A DNA stretch of 51,167 nucleotides from Bacillota bacterium (GTDB lineage Bacteria; Bacillota; Clostridia; Peptostreptococcales; Anaerovoracaceae). How positions within the stretch are numbered: the stretch's first letter is position 1; every line of letters starts with the position of its first letter. The notes under the pieces were generated by a model, which saw nothing but the letters and a program-made list of their open reading frames with translations, was not told the origin of the DNA and did no database searches. Shown here in pieces: positions 1-7,847 of this stretch. The position numbers and the translations under genes are program-made. Location of the stretch: contig JAFRJI010000035.1 in the NCBI GenBank assembly GCA_017432345.1, positions 1-51,167 on the forward strand, in the 5' to 3' direction.

Positions 1-1
1 A

Positions 2-286
2 GATGACGGATATATCTTTTCCATCAACGGGGAGCCGTGTTCCTACTACGCGATCGAGGATCTGTACCGCAAGTACAGCAGGACAATGGGATTGAGTAAT
101 AACAAGCCGTCCCATACCAGCAGAAGAACTACGCTAACCAAGCTGTTAGATGGTCATGTGCATCTCGATTCGGTCCAGAAAATGGCCGGTCACTGCGATA
201 AGATGACGACCCTGTCAAACTACTACTATGACAGGAGCTCTGCAGAAGAGAAGGTACTTTTGGTAGAACAAGCCAAGGCTAATTAA
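2..286 (+). CDS. Tyrosine recombinase (phage integrase family), C-terminal fragment
   Basis: The reading frame is open from base 2, so the 5' part lies outside the window. The 94 visible residues are the end of a tyrosine recombinase catalytic domain. They contain an HTSRR box (the H-x-x-R of the family), an AGH motif (second His) and a Tyr-rich NYYYD segment about ten residues later that would hold the nucleophile. Such enzymes integrate and excise phages and integrative elements. The gene runs towards a tRNA-Lys gene and stops 183 bp from its 3' end, a usual place for an integrase at its attachment site. Which family it belongs to cannot be said from this fragment. Confidence 0.85.
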   Translation, partial: DDGYIFSINGEPCSYYAIEDLYRKYSRTMGLSNNKPSHTSRRTTLTKLLDGHVHLDSVQKMAGHCDKMTTLSNYYYDRSSAEEKVLLVEQAKAN

Positions 287-296
287 ATCCACGGCA

Positions 297-329
297 AAAA
301 CTACCCAAAAAAATACAAAACTACCCAAA
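297..329 (+). repeat. Two direct repeats AAAACTACCCAAA behind the integrase gene
   Basis: Two identical 13-bp copies lie at 297-309 and 317-329, with starts 20 bp apart (about two helical turns). They sit between the integrase stop codon and the tRNA gene. Repeats in this position resemble arm-type binding sites of tyrosine recombinases. That role is inference. Confidence 0.5.
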
Positions 330-396
330 GAAAATCGTTACTTTTCAGGTCAGGTCTAAGAATCAAAACGACCCTATCTGAATTGTTCGAAATCCC

Positions 397-422
397 GCGA
401 GCGTTGATATCACTGCGCTCGC
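397..422. other. Inverted repeat GCGAGCG / CGCTCGC
   Basis: A 7-bp perfect stem (397-403 with 416-422) and a 12-nt loop lie between the integrase and the tRNA gene. There is no T-run next to it. It may be an integrase-region structure or a terminator remnant. Its function is unknown. Confidence 0.35.
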
Positions 423-432
423 AGGTATACAT

Positions 433-460
433 GAGAAAACCCCGGGAATTAATCCCGAGG
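433..460 (-). terminator. Hairpin downstream of tRNA-Lys
   Basis: Read on the minus strand, CCTCGGGATTAATTCCCGGGG forms a stem of about 7-8 bp with an AT loop, followed by GTTTTCTC. It starts about 10 nt after the tRNA CCA. The T-tract is short, so this is a moderate terminator candidate. Confidence 0.5.
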
Positions 461-469
461 TCTCTGTCC

Positions 470-545
470 TGGTACACCATCAGGGGTTCGAACCCTGGAC
501 ACCCTGATTAAGAGTCAGGTGCTCTGCCAGCTGAGCTAATGGTGC
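470..545 (-). tRNA. tRNA-Lys (anticodon CTT)
   Basis: The 76-nt gene folds into a full cloverleaf. The acceptor stem is GCACCAT with ATGGTGT (a G-U at the first pair). The D-arm holds AGCTCAG...GAGCA. The anticodon stem is CCTGA/TCAGG with loop CTCTTAA, giving anticodon CTT. The T-arm is CAGGG-TTCGAAC-CCCTG. The terminal CCA is encoded in the DNA. It decodes AAG lysine codons. Confidence 0.95.
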
Positions 546-572
546 ATATTGTTTTGTTTGAGCGCATTTGTA

Positions 573-601
573 AGTATACCTTCTGAAGCGGCAATTGTCA
601 A
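573..601 (-). promoter_or_regulatory. Sigma-A promoter of tRNA-Lys
   Basis: On the minus strand there is TTGACA (601-596), a 17-bp spacer and TATACT (578-573). The -35 is consensus and the -10 has one mismatch. It lies about 28 bp upstream of the mature tRNA 5' end. Confidence 0.8.
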
Positions 602-651
602 CTCAATTTCATAGATTTATCACAACATCGGCCAACAAATTCCTGCCGCCA

Positions 652-786
652 CTACAGATAAACTTCCACCATCATGGCGAGGATAAAAATGATGCTCGCG
701 ATGCCCATAACGAGGACCATTTTGCGGGCACGGATCTTGTTCAGCTCGCGGCGTTCATCGCGGTTGATACGGTTTTCCTTGTTCAT
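652..786 (-). CDS. 44-residue single-pass membrane protein
   Basis: The start ATG overlaps the stop of the upstream gene (TGATG), which implies translational coupling. The product has a strongly charged N-terminal half (residues 1-22, many Arg, Lys, Glu and Asn) and one hydrophobic helix (about 23-40, VLVMGIASIIFILAMMV). It ends at VEVYL. I do not recognise a family. The charge pattern suggests N-in topology, like small divisome or regulatory peptides, but that is only a comparison. It is the last gene of the minus-strand group that begins at 3965. Confidence 0.65.
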   Translation of the reverse strand: MNKENRINRDERRELNKIRARKMVLVMGIASIIFILAMMVEVYL

Positions 787-1355
787 CAGTTGCCTCCCAG
801 TTCTTCGATTACGGACCAAAGCCCTTCGGTGCCGTCGGCTGCGTAGCGGGCGTCACCATAATTGTAGACTTCTGTGCTTTCGAATGTAAAGTCGCAGGTC
901 GATCCGTCCGACAGGGTAAAGGCCACGAAGCAGGCGCCTTCGTTGTTCGGCGCGGTGGAAGCAGCAGTCGGATCGCTGTCGTCCTCCCCGAGTTCATCAC
1001 CGATGATGACGTTCTTCAGCGCTTTGTAGACCGCTGTGATTTCATCCTGGCTGTCGGAGTCCATAAAGATGCTGTTTCCTTCGTTGCCCTGCACCGCACT
1101 GACGCTCTCTACGGCATCGTCTTCAAAATCCGTCATGAGCGCGCGGGTCTCCGCGCGCTTATCGAATATCATAAGAGGAGACCCGTCTTCGATGACCGCC
1201 TGAAGGCCAGGCGTATTATCATCGTCGAGGTCTTTTTTCTTGTCCGAACCGAAGCCGCCCGGCACTACCGCCAGGGCCAGGAGCAGACAAACCAGCATAC
1301 AGCAGACCAGCACGATGCCGGTCATCGAAAACTTTCTTCTCTTACGCTTACTCAT
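786..1355 (-). CDS. Membrane-anchored hypothetical protein, 189 aa
   Basis: The N-terminus is basic (MSKRKRRKF) and is followed by one hydrophobic segment (about residues 12-34). An acidic Asp-rich linker and an extracytoplasmic domain of about 140 residues follow. The C-terminal part contains a CDFTFESTEVYNYGDARY stretch that looks like a small beta-rich domain. No LPXTG or lipobox is visible. It lies 4 bp downstream of the mrp-like gene and overlaps the next small gene by one base, so all three are probably co-transcribed. I do not recognise the family. The sequence suits a secreted-side sensor or cell-envelope protein, nothing more specific. Confidence 0.75.
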   Translation of the reverse strand: MSKRKRRKFSMTGIVLVCCMLVCLLLALAVVPGGFGSDKKKDLDDDNTPGLQAVIEDGSPLMIFDKRAETRALMTDFEDDAVESVSAVQGNEGNSIFMDSDSQDEITAVYKALKNVIIGDELGEDDSDPTAASTAPNNEGACFVAFTLSDGSTCDFTFESTEVYNYGDARYAADGTEGLWSVIEELGGN

Positions 1356-1359
1356 CTCA

Positions 1360-2193
1360 CTATTTCAGATCCTCAAGCATATCGGCGGCCGATTCCAACC
1401 AGTCGCCTTCAAACAACTCGATCATGCCGCGGTCCGTCGCTGCCGCGAGTTTCGGATCGATCGGCAGTTTGGCGAGAACAGGGATATCAAATTCTTTGGC
1501 AACGTCATCTACCTTGCTCGGTCCGAAGATCTGCGTTTCCGTTCCGCATTCCGGACACTTGAAGTAGGAGTAGTTCTCCACGATACCAAGAACCGGAACA
1601 TCCATCATTTCCGCCATCTTGATGGCCTTGGAAACGACCATGCTGACCAGATCCTGCGGAGATGTTACGACGATAATGCCATCGACCGGAATCGACTGGA
1701 AGACCGTCAACGGAACATCACCGGTTCCCGGCGGCATATCGATGAACAGATAATCTACGGTGCCCCAGATCACATCGGTCCAGAACTGCTTGACGAGTCC
1801 GGCGATGATCGGACCTCTCCAGAGGACAGGGTCTGTATCGTTTTCCAACAGGTTATTGACCGAAATGGTTCGAATGCCGCTCACCGTTTGGATCGGGAAG
1901 ATCCCGTCTTCGCACCCATCGGCCTTTGCAGTAATACCGAACGCCTTCGGAATCGAAGGACCTGTCACGTCCGCATCCAGGATCGCGGATGGACGGCCGC
2001 GCCGCTGCATGGTAATGGTCATCAAAGATGTGACCATGGATTTGCCAACGCCGCCTTTGCCGCTGACGACCGCAATGACTTTGCCGATGTGGCTGAGCGG
2101 ATTCGCTTCTTCCAGAAGTGATTTCGGATCAAATTCCCCGCATCCTTGTGCGCTTGGACAATTTCCGCAATCGTGTGTGCAATTTTCTGCCAT
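1360..2193 (-). CDS. Mrp/Nbp35-family Fe-S cluster carrier ATPase
   Basis: This 277-residue P-loop ATPase belongs to the MinD/Mrp class that carries and delivers Fe-S clusters. It shows a deviant Walker A GKGGVGKS (45-52), Asp73 of the switch region, DMPPGTGD (about 152-159), and the C-terminal CPEC pair (Cys213, Cys216) that bridges a 4Fe-4S cluster at the dimer interface. The N-terminus holds Cys5, Cys9, Cys12 and Cys18. The last three fit the C-x2-C-x5-C spacing of the Nbp35 N-terminal ferredoxin-like motif, which short bacterial Mrp proteins lack. The start is set by GAGG upstream and the first Met. It lies 31 bp after the DUF169 gene in the same direction. Confidence 0.92.
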   Translation of the reverse strand: MAENCTHDCGNCPSAQGCGEFDPKSLLEEANPLSHIGKVIAVVSGKGGVGKSMVTSLMTITMQRRGRPSAILDADVTGPSIPKAFGITAKADGCEDGIFPIQTVSGIRTISVNNLLENDTDPVLWRGPIIAGLVKQFWTDVIWGTVDYLFIDMPPGTGDVPLTVFQSIPVDGIIVVTSPQDLVSMVVSKAIKMAEMMDVPVLGIVENYSYFKCPECGTETQIFGPSKVDDVAKEFDIPVLAKLPIDPKLAAATDRGMIELFEGDWLESAADMLEDLK

Positions 2194-2224
2194 GAATGAT
2201 TACCTCTTTTCTTGATTAATGCAT

Positions 2225-2998
2225 TTATTCTCTCGTCCCCAGAGCCGTAAAGCATACGTCCTCCAGGTGTTCTTCTTTTCGGAGCCTGTTCCGAACCGGT
2301 TTCCAGACCGGTGAATGGAAAAAGCACTCATCTGTGTATGATAACATTTTTTTGAATTCCGGGCCAGTAAAACTGATGGCCAGATCCGTTTCTTCCATAA
2401 ACTTTCGCTGCGCCAGATCCGTCCCTGTGATGACGGCCCGCGGTTTGTCGGATTTGCCTTCGGCCAGCGGGATCCGTACCATGGATGCGCATCCGGAGAC
2501 GGTCGTCGCAATCACGCGGTCGTATTCCGGCTTATCGTAACCGTGCAGGACGATCAGCGCCGACAGCTGATCCGCATTGCAAAATACTACGACAACGTCA
2601 CAATCCATTCCTTCCTGGTACGGTTCGAACTTCAACGCGTCGAACCCACCCATGACGTCCTTTGGCAGGCAGTCATACATCGCGTAAGCCATGTCGGGGT
2701 CGCACTTGAACCGCTCGCCATCCGGCGTCCACTGCGCTTTCGAGCCTTTGGACAGGAACAATCCGAACCCGCCCGGAATGAACGGCGTCTCATCGACGAG
2801 CCCGCTGTTATTCTCAAAGCCCTTGCACCCGCAAAACCCTTTGGCACTGACGATCGTTTCGCCGGCCAGAACGCGGTGCAGGATCTTATAGATGCAGCCG
2901 AACGTATGCTGCGGCGGTTCCTCCGCTTTGTTCACGCGGGTGACCGCGATGATGCGGTCCTGGAGTTTCATTTCTTTTACTAATTCACTGTAACTCAT
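2225..2998 (-). CDS. DUF169 family protein, 257 aa
   Basis: The sequence matches my recollection of the DUF169 (COG2043) family, seen in many anaerobes and archaea, with no settled function. Features seen are a GFCGCKGFEN segment with two closely spaced cysteines (about residues 54-58), a central VVVVFCNADQLSALI strand, and a TTVSGCASMVRIPL segment typical of the family. Further Cys residues could bind a metal or cluster. The start has a good AGGAGGT site 6 nt upstream. It lies 31 bp from both neighbours, between a dehydrogenase and an Fe-S carrier ATPase, which would suit a redox or metal-linked role (inference). Confidence 0.85.
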   Translation of the reverse strand: MSYSELVKEMKLQDRIIAVTRVNKAEEPPQHTFGCIYKILHRVLAGETIVSAKGFCGCKGFENNSGLVDETPFIPGGFGLFLSKGSKAQWTPDGERFKCDPDMAYAMYDCLPKDVMGGFDALKFEPYQEGMDCDVVVVFCNADQLSALIVLHGYDKPEYDRVIATTVSGCASMVRIPLAEGKSDKPRAVITGTDLAQRKFMEETDLAISFTGPEFKKMLSYTDECFFHSPVWKPVRNRLRKEEHLEDVCFTALGTRE

Positions 2999-3029
2999 GC
3001 GTACCTCCTGAGCACTCTCATAACTTTCA

Positions 3030-3965
3030 TCAGAGTTTTTCTTTTTGGTCTGGCAGATCCAGGCGGTTCAGCGTGCCGCCGTCCACGAAGCTCTGGATAT
3101 TGGCGGCGCAGACGTCCAGAATGGTCTGCCGTGCTTCCGGGGCTATAAAGGATATATGCGGTGTAATGTGACAGTTTTCCAGGGCGAGCAGCGGGCAGTC
3201 GTCCGCCGGCGGCTCAGACGCCATGACATCCAGCCCGGCGCCGGCCAGTTTGCCGGACTTGAGGGCTTCCGCGAGAGCCTGCTCGTCGATGAGCTTGCCC
3301 CGCGCCGTGTTGATCAGGAAGGCACCGTCCTTCATCCTGGAAATAAAGTCCGCATTGACCATATATTTGTTTTCTTCGGTCAGCGGGCAGCTGAGCGAGA
3401 CCACATCCGACCGGATGGCGGCCTCCGGATCACGGCTGTAGATGTTCACTTTCATCCCGAGGCCTTCCGCGATGGCGGCGATGCGTTTGCCGATGCTGCC
3501 ATAGCCGATGATGCCGATGCTTTTGCCCGCCAGCAGAGTGACGGGAGCTTTGATGAAGGTGTAATCCTTGGCCTTTTGCCATTCGCCGTTACGGACCGCT
3601 TCCCCATAGACGCCGATGGAATTGGTCAGTGACAGGAGCAGGGCGAAGGCGTGCTGCGCCACGGTATCGGCCGCGTAGGAGGGAACGTTGGCCACGCCGA
3701 TGCCGCGCATCTTTGCCGCTTCGATGTCGATGTGATTGAAACCGGTCGCCGCGATGTCGATCAGTTTCAATGCGGGCAGCTGCTTGATGAACGCCTCATC
3801 CACAGCGAACGAGTCCACGATGATCACATCCGCGTCGACAGCGCGCTCCAGCGCTTCCTCACGGGTGGACCGCTCGTAGAATTCCGCCTCCCCGAGCCTT
3901 TGCAAAGGTTCCCAGGACAGGTCGCCGGGATTGACGATGGCGTGATCCAGAAAAACGATTTTCAT
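3030..3965 (-). CDS. D-isomer-specific 2-hydroxyacid dehydrogenase
   Basis: This 311-residue NAD-dependent enzyme interconverts a 2-oxoacid and a D-2-hydroxyacid. It has the Rossmann motif GIIGYGSIGK (151-160), catalytic Arg222 in NTARGKLID, Glu251 in ASEPP, and His270 in HITPHISFIAPEAR. The ATGFNHIDIEAA segment (73-84) is typical of the glycerate/hydroxypyruvate dehydrogenase branch. The exact substrate cannot be read from sequence. AGGAGG precedes the ATG. It is the first gene of the minus-strand group. A TAGAAT box at 4004-3999 is a possible -10, divergent from the aconitase promoter. Confidence 0.9.
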   Translation of the reverse strand: MKIVFLDHAIVNPGDLSWEPLQRLGEAEFYERSTREEALERAVDADVIIVDSFAVDEAFIKQLPALKLIDIAATGFNHIDIEAAKMRGIGVANVPSYAADTVAQHAFALLLSLTNSIGVYGEAVRNGEWQKAKDYTFIKAPVTLLAGKSIGIIGYGSIGKRIAAIAEGLGMKVNIYSRDPEAAIRSDVVSLSCPLTEENKYMVNADFISRMKDGAFLINTARGKLIDEQALAEALKSGKLAGAGLDVMASEPPADDCPLLALENCHITPHISFIAPEARQTILDVCAANIQSFVDGGTLNRLDLPDQKEKL

Positions 3966-4034
3966 TGATTCTTTCCTCCTTCGTGATCCATCGACCTTAT
4001 TCTAACACAAAAGCCCCCGAAGTCGATAAGAGTA

Positions 4035-4063
4035 TTGACGGAATTGCACGAAAATCGTATAAT
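4035..4063 (+). promoter_or_regulatory. Sigma-A promoter of the aconitase operon
   Basis: TTGACG (4035-4040), a 17-bp spacer and a perfect TATAAT (4058-4063). Transcription would start near 4070, about 27 nt upstream of the ATG. The promoter overlaps a TTGTATACAA palindrome. Confidence 0.85.
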
Positions 4064-4072
4064 TGTATACAA
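4063..4072. promoter_or_regulatory. Probable GntR-family operator TTGTATACAA
   Basis: This is a perfect 10-bp palindrome at the expected transcription start, with a further half site (AATACAA) at 4074-4080. The core equals the centre of the known Bacillus subtilis gnt operator (ATACTTGTATACAAGTAT). A GntR-family regulator is the last gene of the operon that starts here, so autoregulation is the simplest reading (inference). Confidence 0.65.
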
Positions 4073-4096
4073 GAATACAAAGAAAGGAATACTACT

Positions 4097-6034
4097 ATGG
4101 GAAAAACATTAGCTTATAAGATCCTGGAAGCGCATCTGCTGGAAGGTGAACTGAAAGCAGGAGAAGAGATCACGATCAAAATAGACCAGACATTGACGCA
4201 GGACTCGACGGGAACGATGGTGTACCTGCAGCTGGAAGCCATGGAAGTCGACTCGATCAAGACAGAACTCAGCGTGGCGTACATTGACCACAACACGCTG
4301 CAGACTGGATTTGAAAACGCGGATGACCACGAATTCATCAAGAGTGTAGCCAGACGGCACGGCGTCCTGTTCAGCAAGCCGGGCAACGGCATCTGCCATC
4401 AGCTCCATCTGGAGAATTACGGAAAGCCGGGCAAGACCCTGCTTGGTTCTGACAGCCACACGCCGACCGGCGGCGGGCTGGGCATGATCGCCATCGGCGC
4501 CGGCGGACTGGACGTCGCGGTGGCTATGGCCAAAGGCACCTACAGCCTGACCGCGCCAAAAGTCATCAACGTTGAACTGAAGGGCAAGCTGCGTCCGTGG
4601 GTCAGCGCCAAGGATATCATTTTGTATGTTCTGCAGCAGCTGTCCGTCAAAGGCGGCGTCGGCAAAATCGTCGAATATACCGGCGACGGCGTCAAGTCAT
4701 TAAGCGTAACGGACCGTGCAACGATCACGAACATGGGTGCGGAGCTTGGCGCGACAACGTCCATCTTCCCGAGCGATGAGAATACCAGAGAGTATCTGAA
4801 ATCCGAGGGCAGGGAAGAGGATTACACGTCGTTGGCCGCCGATCCGGATGCCGTCTATGACGAAACGCTCATCGTGGATCTGAATGCGCTCGTGCCATTG
4901 GCTGCGATGCCGCACAGTCCGGACAACGTGGAAACCGTCGAGAAGATCGGCAAGATCAAGATCGATCAGGTCGCTATCGGCAGCTGCACCAATTCATCTT
5001 ATGCGGACCTGATGAAAGTGGCGGCCATTCTCAAAGGCAAAAAGGTCGCGCCGGATGTTTCGCTCGTTATCTCACCGGGATCCAGCAAGATCATGGCCAA
5101 GATGGCATCGAACGGCGCTCTGGCCGATATCATAAATGCCGGCGCCCGCGTCATTGAGAATGCCTGCGGACCTTGCATCGGCATGGGACAATCTCCGAAG
5201 TCCGGGGCTGTATCCCTGCGGACGTTCAACCGGAACTTCAAAGGGCGCAGCGGCACGAACGATGCGGATATCTATCTCGTCAGCCCGGAAACGGCGGCCA
5301 TTTCCGCCATCGAAGGCGTGTTGACCGACGGTACGGCGTGCGGACTGGAACTGCCGCAGATCGAGCCGGTGGATTTTGCACCGAACGACAACTTCGTTGT
5401 CTATCCGGAAGGCTGCAATAAAGCCAACACGGACGTCACCATGGGACCGAACATCAAGCCATTCCCGCGGAACACCAGCCTGCCGGAAGAAGTTAAGGCG
5501 AGGGTGGTCCTGCATGCAGGCGATAACATCACGACCGATGACATCATGCCGTCGGATTCCAGACTTCTTCCATACCGGTCCAACATCCCGCACCTGTCGG
5601 AGTTCTGCTTCGAGAAAATCGATAAGGGGTTCCCGGGACGCTGCCACGAGGCCGGAAACGGCGCCATTGTCGGCGGTGAAAATTACGGCCAGGGATCTAG
5701 CCGGGAGCATGCGGCACTGGCGCCGCTGTACCTGGGCATCAAGTTCGTGCTGGCCAAATCCTTCGCCCGGATCCACCGCTCCAATTTGATCAACAGCGGG
5801 ATCCTGCCGCTCGTCTTTGATGATCCGGCGGATTACGAGACCTTTGATCTGGGGGATGATCTGGTCATCGAAAACGCCAGAGACCAGGTCGCCGCACAGG
5901 CGGATGGCGGTTTCATCATCGTGAAGAATGTGACCAAGGGGCTGGAATACAAGACAAAGTCCAATTTCTCCGCTCTGGAGATCACGATGATCCTGAACGG
6001 CGGCAAGATCAACACGATCAAGGAGGAGATGTAG
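4097..6034 (+). CDS. Aconitate hydratase
   Basis: This enzyme interconverts citrate and isocitrate. The 645-residue protein is of the short, isopropylmalate-isomerase-like aconitase type of anaerobes and thermophiles, not the roughly 900-residue AcnA or AcnB. The three cluster ligands are visible: Cys297 in GSCTNS, and Cys357 and Cys360 in ACGPCIGMG. The swivel domain follows with DNITTDDIMPS and NYGQGSSREHAA. The ATG at 4097 is chosen because AGAAAGGA precedes it and homologous sequence begins there. An upstream in-frame Met at 3965 would run through the promoter. The isocitrate dehydrogenase gene follows after one base. Confidence 0.95.
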   Translation: MGKTLAYKILEAHLLEGELKAGEEITIKIDQTLTQDSTGTMVYLQLEAMEVDSIKTELSVAYIDHNTLQTGFENADDHEFIKSVARRHGVLFSKPGNGICHQLHLENYGKPGKTLLGSDSHTPTGGGLGMIAIGAGGLDVAVAMAKGTYSLTAPKVINVELKGKLRPWVSAKDIILYVLQQLSVKGGVGKIVEYTGDGVKSLSVTDRATITNMGAELGATTSIFPSDENTREYLKSEGREEDYTSLAADPDAVYDETLIVDLNALVPLAAMPHSPDNVETVEKIGKIKIDQVAIGSCTNSSYADLMKVAAILKGKKVAPDVSLVISPGSSKIMAKMASNGALADIINAGARVIENACGPCIGMGQSPKSGAVSLRTFNRNFKGRSGTNDADIYLVSPETAAISAIEGVLTDGTACGLELPQIEPVDFAPNDNFVVYPEGCNKANTDVTMGPNIKPFPRNTSLPEEVKARVVLHAGDNITTDDIMPSDSRLLPYRSNIPHLSEFCFEKIDKGFPGRCHEAGNGAIVGGENYGQGSSREHAALAPLYLGIKFVLAKSFARIHRSNLINSGILPLVFDDPADYETFDLGDDLVIENARDQVAAQADGGFIIVKNVTKGLEYKTKSNFSALEITMILNGGKINTIKEEM

Positions 6035-6035
6035 T

Positions 6036-7163
6036 ATGACATATATCGAAGATTTTGCACAGATCATCGAGGAGCAGCTCGAACGCGTCGAAAGAATGAA
6101 GAACGCGCAGGAGGCTCCGGACTTTGCATCGATGGATAAAATCGTGATTGGAACGATCGATGGCGACGGGATCGGCCCGATCATCATGGATTCCTGCCGG
6201 GCGATTCTCGAAAAGCTCCTGGCGGATGAGATCGCGTCCGGGAAGATCGAATTGCGGACCATCGAAGGACTCACCATTGAAAACCGCATTGCCAGGATGG
6301 AGACGGTACCGGCGGATGTTCTGGCAGCAATCAAGGAATGCGACCTGCTGCTGAAAGGGCCGACGACGACGCCGGGCAAAGGCGACGGCAGACCGAATCT
6401 CGAGAGCGCCAACGTTACGCTCCGGCGGGAACTGGATCTGTTCGCCAACGTGCGGCCGGTGGTGATCCCGGAGAAGAACATCGACTGGATCTTTTACAGG
6501 GAAAACACTGAAGGCGAGTACGCGCTGGGCAGCAAGGGCGTGGATATCAACGACGATCTGAGCATCGACTTCAAGGTCACGACGACAGCCGGGACGACGC
6601 GGCTGGCGCGGGCGGCCTTTGAATACGCCAGGAACAACGGCAACAAGAACGTCAGCATCATCACTAAGGCCAACATCATGAAAAAGACCGACGGCAAATT
6701 CCTGAGCCTTTGCAAAGAAGTGGCGGAGGATTACCCGGAGAACAAGGTGGAGGACTGGTATGTGGATATCATGGCGGCGAATCTGATCGACGATAAGATC
6801 AACAGCAACTTCAATGTCTTTATCCTGCCGAATCTGTACGGCGATATCATCACCGATGAAGCGGCACAGATGCAGGGCGGTGTCGGGACAGCCGGCAGCG
6901 CCAATATCGGCGGACGCTACGCCATGTTCGAGGCGATCCACGGCACTGCGCCGCGCATGGTCGAAGACGGGATCGCTGAATACGCCAACCCGGCAAGCCT
7001 TTGCAGGGCGGCGGTCATGATGCTGCGGCACATGGGCATGACGGATAAAGCGGCGGTATTGGAAACGGCGCTCGATGACGTGGCGAAGGCGCTGTTCATG
7101 CCGGGCGACGGAAGAGGCAACACAGCTTACGATTTCACGGATTACGTATTGGAGCATATATAA
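6036..7163 (+). CDS. Isocitrate dehydrogenase (isocitrate/isopropylmalate dehydrogenase family)
   Basis: The enzyme oxidatively decarboxylates isocitrate to 2-oxoglutarate. It has GDGIGP (43-48), the substrate motif SANVTLRRELDLFANVRPV with the S-x-N and Arg residues that favour isocitrate, YRENTEGEY, a NLYGDIITDEAA metal-site segment, and HGTAPRM near the nucleotide site. The protein has 375 residues. About 33 extra residues (a charged, probably helical segment) lie before the point where family members usually start. NAD versus NADP use is not decided here. It starts one base after the acn stop, with AGGAGG inside the acn end, and runs directly into a regulator gene. Operon context with aconitase supports isocitrate over isopropylmalate. 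Confidence 0.88.
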   Translation: MTYIEDFAQIIEEQLERVERMKNAQEAPDFASMDKIVIGTIDGDGIGPIIMDSCRAILEKLLADEIASGKIELRTIEGLTIENRIARMETVPADVLAAIKECDLLLKGPTTTPGKGDGRPNLESANVTLRRELDLFANVRPVVIPEKNIDWIFYRENTEGEYALGSKGVDINDDLSIDFKVTTTAGTTRLARAAFEYARNNGNKNVSIITKANIMKKTDGKFLSLCKEVAEDYPENKVEDWYVDIMAANLIDDKINSNFNVFILPNLYGDIITDEAAQMQGGVGTAGSANIGGRYAMFEAIHGTAPRMVEDGIAEYANPASLCRAAVMMLRHMGMTDKAAVLETALDDVAKALFMPGDGRGNTAYDFTDYVLEHI

Positions 7164-7826
7164 ATGGTATTATTCAAATTCAACGACGATACAGAGATCA
7201 GTAACGCGCCGATCTCGACGAGCCTGCTGGCGAAACTGCAGCGGGATATACTGACCGGGAAACTGAAACCGGGGCAAAAACTGACGGAGCAGGAACTTTG
7301 CAAGGAGTATGACGTGAGCCGGACACCGATCCGCGAGGCGCTGCGGCAGCTGGAAGCCGATGGGCTGGTGGAGAATATCCTCAACCGGGGCTCCTTTGTC
7401 ATCGGTATGTCCGAACAGGATTATGAGGACATGTTCGAGATGCGCAAAGCGTACGAGATCCAGGCAGTGGAGTGGGCGATCGAGCGCATCACCGAGGAGG
7501 AGATGGACCGGCTTGAAGAGACCTTTGAGTTCATGGAGTTCTACACCATGCGGAACGACATCGACAAGATGCTCGTTATCAACAGCGGATTCCATCAGGT
7601 CATCTACGAGGCGTCCCACAACCGGATGCTGCAAAAGCTCCTGTCCTCGTATCAGAACTTCCTGAAATACAAAGGCGCTGAAGCGGTGCGCGATGAAAAT
7701 TATCTGACCACCGTGCTGGCGGAACATCGGGAGATCTTCCGGGCCATCAAGGAAAAGGATGTCAAGGCCGGGAAGCTGGCCATGGAGATCCACATCAACC
7801 GCGCCAAGGAGCGTCGCTGCGGATAG
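7164..7826 (+). CDS. GntR-family transcriptional regulator (FCD/FadR subfamily)
   Basis: The 220-residue protein has an N-terminal winged helix-turn-helix (about 20-80, with GQKLTEQELCKEYDVSRTP and IREALRQLEADGLVE). An all-helical FCD ligand-binding domain follows (about 90-215, with the acidic and His residues typical of metal/carboxylate binding, for example HQVIYEASHN and HREIF). The start codon follows the icd stop with no gap. FCD regulators usually bind small carboxylates, so a citrate-cycle acid is a plausible effector (inference). The TTGTATACAA palindrome at 4063-4072 is the likely operator. Confidence 0.9.
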   Translation: MVLFKFNDDTEISNAPISTSLLAKLQRDILTGKLKPGQKLTEQELCKEYDVSRTPIREALRQLEADGLVENILNRGSFVIGMSEQDYEDMFEMRKAYEIQAVEWAIERITEEEMDRLEETFEFMEFYTMRNDIDKMLVINSGFHQVIYEASHNRMLQKLLSSYQNFLKYKGAEAVRDENYLTTVLAEHREIFRAIKEKDVKAGKLAMEIHINRAKERRCG

Positions 7827-7847
7827 GCAGGCCATTGAAGAAAACGG

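Larger units (their letters stand above)
1..500. mobile_element. Probable right end of an integrative element abutting tRNA-Lys
   Basis: This is inferred from three things: an integrase tail, short direct repeats behind it, and a tRNA gene whose 3' end points at the integrase. If the inference is right, the crossover would lie in the 3' half of the tRNA gene (about 470-500) and the element would extend left beyond the window. No second copy of the tRNA 3' end is visible, so the boundary is not proven. Confidence 0.4.

Noticed and set aside
3965-4096. N-terminal extension of aconitase from an upstream in-frame Met at 3965
   Set aside because: It would overlap the promoter and operator and lacks homology. 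The Met at 4097 has a good ribosome binding site.
5072-7157. Long minus-strand frames opposite acn and icd
   Set aside because: They are antisense shadows of two clearly identified enzymes on the plus strand.
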